Origin: Owenia fusiformis
Taxonomy: Eukaryota; Annelida; Polychaeta; Sabellida; Oweniidae
Direction of reading: 5' to 3'
Assembly: GCA_903813345.2 (NCBI GenBank)
Contig: CAIIXF020000004.1
Coordinates: 14,079,001 to 14,143,000, forward strand
Length of the DNA: 64,000 nt
How positions within the stretch are numbered: the first letter of the stretch is position 1; each line of letters begins with the position of its first letter. The position numbers and the translations under genes were made by a program. This document shows, one piece after another, positions 50,101-58,600 of this stretch. The notes under the pieces were generated by a model. That model was not told the origin of the DNA. It searched no databases and saw only the letters and a list, made by a program, of their open reading frames with translations.

Positions 50101-52279
50101 AAGAAGTTTAGTTAGAAATAAAAGAGTTATCTCATGAATGGGACCCTTACATGGCTCCTAAAAGGTAGAAGACACTAAATGGTGTGACACTATAAGCTGA
50201 ATTTTGTCCACATAGAGCATGTGCACAATACTAAAGACATGTAAAATTGAACTGTCAAAATAATAGAAATTACTCACCAGCTCGCCTCTACCGGAAGTTA
50301 TGATAGGTTATGGTGTAACTACGGTAATTAATTTTAAAATATTGAAAAAATCAACAACATTCAATTTCTAGGGTGTACAACCATTTTCGAGCGAATTTGC
50401 CGATATAATAACAATATTTTTGAGTTCCCCTAGGCTATATATAAACTTCATCAATACACAGTATATTCAACATAGGTTTTGCTTCTCGATTTTTAAATAT
50501 CACTATGTAAAGACAGGGACTCATTTTAGGTAAAATCATTGCTTCACCAATGAAAATTAAAGGGAACGTTAGCTCACAAAATAAATAAATCCGTAACAAT
50601 GTTAAGTATATGATTTGAAAGATTGGCTGGATTATATGTGTGATCGATTGATGCATAAACAAACATATTCATTTCAACTTGCAGACCTCCATTCTGGCTC
50701 ATGTATAGGCCTAAGACGCCATATTGCCTTATGTATTGTACTGCCCATGCGTGCATACTTAATGTGTGACGTCACATCGACAGAGATCAGCGATCAAGTT
50801 TGACTAAAAAATTAAAAGATCCACACTTAACAGCACAAAAATGATATCAATGATCGCCTATTTCATATCAAATAAGTGTAGGATATAAGGTTTAACATTT
50901 TTCATGTTATTTAGTATTTCGGAAGCAGAGCTTGTAAAGAAACCAAGTTTTAAAATCCGATTTTGACTGTTGACAAAAATAAAGAAAAGAGAGAAAGAGG
51001 CGACTTGTTAGAAACAATGACATGAAATCGTGAATAAAAAATATATTATTGTGGGTTTTATTTTTTGAGAGTTCATCAAATACACTCATGTGTATTAATT
51101 TAAATATGTATTGTAATACCTCTCAGTTCTACCAAGGATTATAAAAACTGATCGAAATGGCTTCGTTTTTAAAGTATAAAAAACACTACTCTACCCGGAA
51201 GTAGTATAACATGTATATTGAAACCATGTGTAAATGTAAATCACGTGAATTGGCTGATGCAATCAGGATGTGACTAGTACAAAGTAACTATGATGCAATC
51301 AGGATATGACTTGTGCAAAATAATTGGCTTCACCTAGAATTCGCGATCTTTGCTCTTTAACATAACATGAAAACATGTTTTGTGTTTAAGTAGCTAGATT
51401 CAAATACAAACTAAATGAATATAACATAAACCAACCGTCATTTGTTCCAATCATGGCGAATTTTCAAGGAAATACGTGTAACTGAATGTAAATCAACAGC
51501 GGAGCTCTTCAATTATGAGGTGAGAAAAATGTAAAAATAAAAACAAAAATAAATCTCACAGAATATAGCTATTTATACGATTCTAAGTACATTTTAAGTG
51601 CTCCATCCATAATGTAAGTATAAAAGCCATTAACCTCAACTGGGAAGCACTTTCCAACTATTTTTACGGCTTGAATTGTAAGAAAATGGCACTTATCTCA
51701 AAAAATGGAAATTTGAAAGAAGCTCAATTTATTGTGAAGATGAAGTTTATATATATCTGTATATGGGGGTGCGAATATATAGTCATAGTATGGGCTAATT
51801 CGCTTAAAAATGGCGATATATACCCCAGAACTTGTATTTTGTGATTTTTTCAATATTTTAAAATTAATTACCGTAGTTACACCATAACGTATCATAACTT
51901 CCGGAAGAGGCGAGCTGGTAAGTATATTTCAGTTCTTTTGACAGTTCAATTTTACATGTCTTTAGTATTGTGCACATGCTCTATGTGGACAAAATTCAGC
52001 TTATAGTGTCACACCATTTAGTGTCTTCTACCTTTTAGGAGCCATGTAAGGGTCCAATTCATGAGATAACTCTTTTATTTCTAACTAAACTTCTTGCCTT
52101 TTATCATGCTTAACAGAGTGTAGAGTAGATATCAAATCATGAAAAACAAAACGTGAACTGTAATAATTCTCCAAGTTCACGATAAATACCTTGAAATGTT
52201 GATCTCTGTATGAACTAAGAGCAGCGGATCCTTTCTGTACAAGTGTTTCTACATCAACAGGAGGGAGAGTGTCCGCCAT
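41056..52279 (-). CDS. NCBP2: Nuclear cap-binding protein subunit 2 (CBP20), 3' end missing
   Basis: CBP20 binds the m7G cap of Pol II transcripts together with NCBP1 and supports splicing, export and RNA decay. Exons on the minus strand are 52279-52190 (30 codons), 44111-43930 (182 nt) and 41194-41056 (139 nt), with consistent phases 0 and 2 and GT-AG introns. Together they give 137 codons. The RRM is intact: RNP2 [22 protein letters not shown], and RNP1 CGFCFVEY. The two cap-stacking tyrosines of the family are present, in SSYRDQHF and TLYIGNL. Exon 3 reads [20 protein letters not shown] then [20 protein letters not shown] and stops at GGQ before a GT, the place where the human gene also has an intron. 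The human protein has 156 residues, so about 19 (the VRDEY...GGYGK tail) are missing, probably in the gap at 40501-41000 or further left. An in-frame ATG two codons upstream of the chosen start also exists. Confidence 0.9.
41345..41995 (+). repeat. Direct repeat pair of about 110 bp in NCBP2 intron 2
   Basis: 41345-41455 and 41880-41995 share ACCAACCxCCAAA-type words, CCACAAAAAAGT, GAGACTATAACAATATGTCA and CACTTGTGG. Between and after them, TGAACACC-like words near 41750-41830 and 42005-42030 suggest pogo/Tigger-type fragments. Confidence 0.55.
42065..42950. mobile_element. Composite MITE region with AAGGATTGG ends
   Basis: It starts CAAGAAGGATTGGAAGCCAG and ends GAGAGCCAATCCTCCTTG, with an internal foldback sharing GGAGAGGTTAAGC (about 42103 and the complement near 42585). 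A complete younger element of the same family is nested at 42686-42873. No target duplication is clear for the outer unit. Confidence 0.55.
42686..42873. mobile_element. 188-bp MITE with 9-bp target duplication TATTCACGA
   Basis: It starts CAAGGAGGATTGGCTCCCAG and ends CTGGCTTCCAATCCTCCTTG. TATTCACGA is repeated perfectly on both sides (42677-42685 and 42874-42882). A 9-bp duplication fits Mutator-like (MULE) elements. Overlapping small frames are artefacts. Bases 42951-43929 (intron 2) hold nothing else recognisable. Confidence 0.85.
43930..44111 (-). CDS. NCBP2: NCBP2 exon 2 (RRM core)
   Basis: The acceptor TGGTATTCCAG precedes GGCAGCAGGACACATCAGG. The donor is GTTGA|GTATCC. It encodes [20 protein letters not shown] through FCFVE, holding RNP1 and RNP2. 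Confidence 0.9.
44112..45479. other. NCBP2 intron 1, first part, no recognisable element
   Basis: AT-rich intron sequence with only short random frames. No inverted ends or tandem repeats were noticed. Confidence 0.45.
45480..46255. repeat. C-run and internally repeated low-complexity element in NCBP2 intron 1
   Basis: Blocks such as AAAAAGGTCAAGTAA, GGCCCACTAAAGAGGCCCT, ACAATATTTTT and TTTGGGTCAAAATTTTGAAA recur two to four times, interspersed with poly-C/poly-G runs. The left end (GCCCGTAGCTAGCTTTTTG) resembles the GTAGCCAG ends of the MITEs elsewhere in the window. The 84-residue frame at 45752 is repeat, not gene. Bases 46256-46981 show nothing recognisable. Confidence 0.6.
46982..47010. 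repeat. Near-perfect 29-bp palindrome
   Basis: Fourteen-base arms, AACAGACCGAATAT and ATATTCGGTCTGTT, flank a single central T. It lies in NCBP2 intron 1 next to a C-run. Confidence 0.85.
47188..50070 (+). mobile_element. CAG...ATG element, copy 2 (5-bp target duplication GTCTA)
   Basis: It has the same ends as copy 1 (CAGTGGCGTAGCCAG, CTGGCTACGGCTATG) and GTCTA on both sides (47183-47187, 50071-50075). It is longer than copy 1 because it carries the nested element at 47266-48092. Removing that leaves about 2.05 kb, almost the size of copy 1. Confidence 0.85.
47266..48092. mobile_element. 827-bp TIR element nested in copy 2 (target duplication ATTAG)
   Basis: It starts CAGCGCTTGCATTA and ends TAATGCAAGCCCTG, a 14-bp inverted repeat with one mismatch. 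ATTAG is duplicated at 47261-47265 and 48093-48097. Copy 1 at 28.9 kb shows the empty site (CATTAGTTTCTC). Frames inside are short and unrecognised. Confidence 0.8.
52190..52279 (-). CDS. NCBP2: NCBP2 exon 1
   Basis: It encodes [10 protein letters not shown]...SSYRDQHFK and ends at the donor CAAG|GTATTT. The N-terminal 18 residues differ from vertebrate CBP20, but the SxYRDQHF motif with the cap-stacking tyrosine is conserved. The exon lies 63 bp from the edge of a large foldback. Confidence 0.85.
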
Positions 52280-52644
52280 GATCACTATATAATAAGAAAA
52301 TTGCGAAGTTGAAACAAAAACAAAACGACGTTATTTTACTCGTAAGATGGCGCTTAAATATTTCGACTCAAAAATATCCAAACTGGTAGTGCTTGAAAAT
52401 TAGGTGTTTATAAAACTTATTCTTTCAGGTCTTTAGTCAATAAAATCCTAATATTTGACTTTTTAAATACATAATTCTTTTCTTCATTTCATAATATTTA
52501 TACAAATCATCTCGATGGACAGATTTAAGTATTCAATCTTGTACCAAATTGGTACAGTATGAAGACAAGATATTTCCGTTTCCGGCACGGTGATTTTGAA
52601 AAAACAAAAGATTGAAAGTTGCATTTTTATCTGTTCCAAGTGCA
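52280..52644. promoter_or_regulatory. Presumed bidirectional promoter between NCBP2 and IWS1
   Basis: The two start codons diverge and are 365 bp apart. AAGATGGCG at 52344-52352 fits the YY1 core. TTCCGG at 52580-52585 fits the ETS core. Both are typical of housekeeping bidirectional promoters. No TATA box is placed convincingly for either gene. Confidence 0.6.
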
Positions 52645-52660
52645 ATGGATAACGTTAATG
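52645..52660 (+). CDS. IWS1: IWS1 coding exon 1 (16 nt)
   Basis: ATGGATAACGTTAATG is followed by GTAAGT. Its phase-1 end joins the AT at the start of exon 2 to give [15 protein letters not shown]. The ATG has G at +4. It was chosen because exon 2 opens with coding-like DETSDGE before any ATG and needs a phase-1 upstream exon. An alternative is translation from ATG 55702 within exon 2. Confidence 0.6.
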
Positions 52661-55600
52661 GTAAGTAACAATAGAGCAAGATAATAGTATGTATATTGTG
52701 TATTTATGTTTGAGCTATTTTCAACAACACATTCATCTTCAATAGCTGGAAATGATAAGTGGATATTTTTTTCTTCTTTTTTCAAGGAGGATTGGCTCCC
52801 AGAGTGCACCACCGATATTCTGTCCCATATATGGGTATGTCGTAATACAAAATTCGAATTCAAACAGCCGCCATTTTGTTCACTTCAACATTTAAATCGT
52901 GAATTTTGGTCTTATTTCCAAACGAAAAATTCCAAAACTCACAAGAAATGATCGAGATATTGGTTCGAATCTTTTGAACTGTTTATTTTGAATTTATAGT
53001 CGGTTTTAATTTCAGAAAATAACGACATTTCGACGTTTTCATTGTTGGAAAATATCGAGTTTCGATCCTGGGAGCCAATCCTCCTTGTTCTTTTTTCAAA
53101 CGATAAACACATGACAAAACTTGACATGCCAAATAACATTGATTTAGCTCATAGATTCCGGCCAGATTCTTTTGTAGTAGGATCGGTAGCTCAATAAATA
53201 TTCCTCAAGATGAGTCACCTCAGAAAATTTCAAATTTTAAAATGACGATTATGAAGCCATGAAAAATATGAGACAAATCATACCTCACTCGAAGCATCTT
53301 GTTATTCTTCAAATTTTTATCATCAATGGCCGTTATTCAAGCAATTCCAGAAATGTGACGTCATCATTACAATGATATTTGGACACACAAGAGTCCGGAT
53401 CTCGTGAAAAATATTCGCCGTATTAAAAGTCAAATAACTGCATCTTACTCGAGTCTCTAGCCAATACTTGGCTAGAGGGGATTCATCTGGAATACTGTGA
53501 ACTCTATTTGAAAAAAGCTGCCGGGGTGTCATAAATTTATTGAATATTTTAAAAATCGCCAGATAAATAAATCATTAATCAAACCGGACCCAGCTCAAAT
53601 CCTTGATGAGATATGACATGATTTCATCAGGATTTCGTCTAAAATTAAAACAAAATGGCTCCAAGAAAAATGGCGATGTTCGAAAACTGGACGAAATGTC
53701 GTTACGTCTGACATTAGTAACTGGCTGTAAATTCTAAGTTAGCGATCCAGAAGATGTGAACTAATACACTGATCACTTTGTGTGTGTTTTGGAATTTTTG
53801 GTGAGGTAATAAGACCAAAACTCGCAATTCAAATTGTGATGTGGAAAAATGGCGGACATATGATTTCAAATTTTATGATTACGACATTACCAGTTGTTCA
53901 TGCAGGAATATATCTGTACTGGAAGGCCACGATACAGTGGCCTTAGAAGAAGGTAAACTGCATCCATAGCTCATTTACTTGAACCAAACAAGTAGAAATA
54001 GAAAGATGAAGCTCTCAGCTATAAAATAAGTGCAAAATCTGTCATGGGGAAGCAGGTACCATTTTGTATAAGGACATTTTTAAAAGGTGGTCATATTTTT
54101 TTTAAATTTTCCAATTTAGTGTCGTATCTTGTGAATTATTCTTTGAGCCTATGAGATCCTACTACAAAACGATCTGGCCAATATCTGTGATTTAGCTGTA
54201 CGATTGTAGATTCAACTACATAAAAAGAATTCTAATACTCAGTTATTTAGTTTAATGTTGAATCCCAAATCGTAAGGGTTAATCTGCAGAACGAGGAAAT
54301 TTTTGTTTGTAATCACAAAATTCCTCCAGTTAGACTCAAGGAGGATTGGCTCCCACCCAGTAGCAATGACCAATGTATAGGTGGCGCGTTTTGGCGCGAA
54401 AAAAAAGTTGGTCAGAAACTTGACCCCACAAATAGACATGATTTGGCTCCTGGTTTTTCTCCCAGATAAACATAATAGATCCCTAATTGTATGTGCCGGA
54501 TTGTTAGTAAAGAGGTTTGACATGATAAATATGACAGAGAATTGACTGGTAAGCTTTCATTATTTCCCTGTAATAATTCAATATTGCAAAGCGAATATTC
54601 ACATGTGGGAATTTCACATTCGCTTTGCACACTTGACTTTAACTTGAGAAAATCAATATAGGATAGCAATAATATCAATCTATGAGGAATATTTTGGTGA
54701 TGGTTAATTACATTTGTTTTGTGTGAGTATTGCCTTGTACCCGCAAATGTAAGGTAGCAGATTTGTGACTGATTTGGGTTGGGCCCAATTGTGTTTTGTA
54801 ATCAATGGTGTTTTAGGTTGTGCCTCATTTGAAGGAGGTTGTGTTACTGTAAGTTATAAAGCATAGTTTGGTTTCATTGGTCTGATGATTGTATTTTTTG
54901 TTTGATTGTGTTTGTGTATCTGGTTGTGCCACATTGTGTGATGTTAGGCTGTAGTTGGTTGTGCCTGATTGTGCTGTTTCAACCAGACAGTATGTTGTGT
55001 TTGTTAAGTGATTGGCTATGGTGATTAGCAAGTTTGTAGGTTGTGCTCAGCTGGAGAGATCAGTTCAGATATGTTTAAAGTGTTTGATTGTGTTCCATGG
55101 TGTTCCATTGTTGGTTGTGCCCAAGATTCGTCCCTTGACCAAAGCAAATTCTTTCTTCACTCTTTGGGAATGGATCAACTGAAACTGAAAACATTAAAAA
55201 TTCTAGTATTTAGAAAAAAAAAGTATTTCAGTGCTCGTCAATACAAAAGAATGGTTTTATTCTCAAAAAAAGATATAGAACTAAGCCCTATTCAAATAAT
55301 CACCAAATGTGCCCACTTGGCATTGTTTTGCTAAATGTAACATGTATACTGCACAGGGTGTTCAGGAAATAAAGATAATGATGTCATAACTTTTTTATTT
55401 ATTCATGGATTTCAAAAAAATTTGCAGGGATTATTGTTGAAACATATTTAAACTTATTTTTGGAGTTTTAGTTTAAAGCGATTTGATTTGTCATTTCTGT
55501 GGTTGGCATAGCAACGTGAGTAGCGCTAAGGCGGGGCAAATGGAATAAACTATAATCTCTGAAACTGTCAATGCAATCCATAAACAAATGAAAAAGGTAT

Positions 55601-58600
55601 GACATTATTATCTTTATTTCCTGAACACCCTGTATATGTCGCAGGCACCAAGTTGATGAATCATTAATCCTGTATTTGCAGATGAAACATCCGATGGTGA
55701 GATGGCAGTGGATAATGACAGAATGGAAGAAGGTGAACTGAGTGAGGATGAACAAATGCAGAGTGATGCAAGATCTGAACATTCAAATGCTGCATCTGAA
55801 CATTCAAATGCAGCTATGTCTGAGCATTCAAATGCTGGAAGTGAGGAAGGACAAGTCTATGACAGTGATAATGATGAAAAGAATAATGATGATTATCAAA
55901 GTGATGGTGAAAGAGCTAATGAAAGTGGTGAAGGACAACAAAGTGAGAATGAAGAACAAGAGGGACAAAGTGAAAATGAGGGAGAAGGTCCTCAATCCCC
56001 ACAAAGTTATCAAGAAGGTCCTCAATCCCCCCGAAGTGACCAAGAAGATCCCCAATCCCCACTAAGTGACCAAGGAGGTCCTCAATCCCCACAAAGTGAC
56101 CAAGAAGGTCCCCAATCCCCACAAAGTGACCAGGAAGGTCCTCAATCCCCACAAAGTGACCAAGAAGGTCCCCAATCCCCACAAAGTGACCAGGAAGGTC
56201 CTCAATCCCCACAAAGTGACCAAGAAGGTCCCCAATCTCCAAATGATTTGCATAACAGTGACAATGAATATCAAACAGAAAATGTTGAGAAAAATACTGA
56301 AGAACAATCTAACATGGAAGATGATGATGAAAATAATATTGGAGAAAATATAAATGAGGAAGAGGAACAAGAAAGAGTTGATCCCCAAAATGACACTGAG
56401 CAAGTTGCTTCACCTTCATCTCATCGGAGTAGATCAAGATCAGGATCACCTGGATCACAAAGATCAAGGTCAGGATCAGCTGGATCACAGAGGTCAAGAT
56501 CAGGGTCTCGTGGTTCACAAAGATCAGGATCAGATAGATCAAGGTCTGGATCACCAAGATCACATTCAGGATCACCTAGATCACAAAGGTCAGGATCACC
56601 AAGATCACGAAGATCGGGCTCTGGTTCACCAAGATCAGGCTCTGGATCACCAAGATCACAAAGATCAGGGTCTGCTGGATCATATCGATCAAGATCTGGA
56701 TCCCCCAGGTCACAAAGGTCAGGATCAGCTGGATCACAGAGATCAGGATCAGCTGGATCACAAAGATCAAGATCTGGATCACCGAGATCTCAAAGATCAG
56801 GATCAGCTGGATCACAAAGGTCAAGGTCAGGATCACCTAGATCACAAAGGTCAGGATCAGTTAATTCACAAAGATCAAGGTCTGGCTCACCCAGATCAAG
56901 GTCTGGATCACCTAGATCTCAAAGGTCGGGATCTGCTGGATCACAAAGATCAAGGTCTGGCTCACCCAGATCAAGGTCTGGATCACCTAGATCACAAAGA
57001 TCAAGATCTGGATCACCTAGATCACAAAGGGATGGCTCTCCACATTCACAGAGGTCCAGATCAGGAAGTCCTGGACCAAGATCTCCCATGGGAAGTCCCA
57101 GTTCCCCTGTTCAGGAAGCAGTCACACAGCAAGTTTTGGCAGATGAGTCAGAACACCCTCCTGATCAGTAAGTATTAAGGGTTGTTCTTGACATCTTAAC
57201 ATCAATTAAACTTGAATAAAAAGGTTTCGTTAGAAGAGTGAATGGTGATTTCATTTGCAGCTAGAATGATGACTTTTTAGTGAAAGACAACATTTTGTAA
57301 TATGGAGAAGCCAGTTGGCTTAATGCAATTTAATTTGTTTTTCCGCAATTCAGCATTTAGATACTGTACCATAAAGTGATCTCTAAGGACCAATGTGTTC
57401 AACCCAGTAGAGGTATTGAAGCTTGAATTGCACCAATTGAAAATTGAGGAACCTTTTATTTCTGATTTGTGTAATACTTTTGTTAGCTATCATCACCAGG
57501 ATTTTTGGTCTGAAAACCAAGTAAGCAGCTTATTTTAAGAAAATGAATAAGACTGAAACTACAAGTTTTGCACTTCAAAATATCAAATGAATCATTAAAT
57601 TCTTCATTCTATTATCTTTGGAGCTGTACTAGGAATACTCCTTATTTAGAATACTTCTTTGAACTATTTTCCTCATAATAGACTATAAAAGAAATTGCAT
57701 TAATGACACTATTACTTTGCAGGCAAGCAGACAGAGCTGCTGAGAGTGGAGATGAAAGTGATAAAGGGTGAGTATTTATACATTTATTTTTACATGATCA
57801 ATGTCCCATTCCTACTACTAATACAGTGAATAAGCACACTTTTCTAATTCGAACACTTTTTCTCGGTCACTTTGTTATCTTCCAGTATACATGTTAAAAA
57901 AACTTTGAAATGTGAACACCTGCTAATCCAAACACTTTTTGCTGGTCCCAGAGGCATCACATTAGACAGGTTTTATCATACAAACATTGTAGCGTTTCTA
58001 TAACATTCAAGTCCTAAACTTCTCTTCATATACAAAATAATGTAGCAGTAAAACTTGTCTTAGTGAACACTTCTCTCTAGTGAACACGTGTTTAGTGAAC
58101 ACCTCTTCAAGACTACATTGACTCCATTGATTACATAAAATTCCCTCTCTGAAATGAACACCTACCTTCAGTGAACATTTTTTTCGATCCATAGGTGTTC
58201 ATTTTATACAGGTTTTACTATGTACATAATAATGTAGCATTTATTCAATCAATGTTTAGGTCTGTCGTTGGTGAGTTGATTGCTGATATCTTTGGATCAT
58301 CAGATGAGGAGGAGTTTGAAGGTTTTGGTGAAGATGATGTGGAGAAAGTGGTGAAAGAAAAGCAACAATCAGGTAATTATTGTAATTGTTCAATGTATAT
58401 ATTTTGAATCCAGATCCATCATTGACAGAAGGCATTCCATTATTCATGTACAGTCATTTTGCATATATACAATTATACAATCATTTTAATATCATTTTAA
58501 GTGATCTTTCTTATATTTTAGCTCTTGTTCAGGTAAGCATGTTAAATTTGGATCTTTTCCTGGACATAGTTAAACTTGCTAAATCTCAGGATCTTATTGT

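Larger units (their letters stand above)
47181..52127. repeat. Large foldback element, arms about 390 bp, split by a nested transposon
   Basis: 50076-50460 and 51735-52127 are inverted copies. Shared words include CTCTGTTAAGCATGATAAAA, GGAGCCATGTAAGGG-type, TGTGCACAATACTAAAGACA and AATTACCGTAGTTACACC. Homology of the left arm resumes on the far side of the 2.9-kb transposon (TAGTCTA at 47181-47187), so that transposon inserted within a few bases of the foldback end. The central part (50461-51734) has no recognisable gene. The right arm ends 63 bp from NCBP2 exon 1. Confidence 0.75.

Noticed and set aside
50764-50775. Perfect CRE palindrome GTGACGTCAC, and TGACGTCA near 46501, as promoters
   Set aside because: They are isolated 8-10 bp matches inside a TE-rich intron with no linked start or exon.
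54239-54678. Overlapping minus-strand frames of 94 and 88 residues
   Set aside because: They include a MITE terminus, resemble no family and lack supporting splice context.
55828-57178. Several long overlapping frames on both strands over IWS1 exon 2
   Set aside because: They are shadows of the 30-bp and RS-type coding repeats, which keep all frames open. Only the [16 protein letters not shown] frame joins correctly to conserved IWS1 exons.
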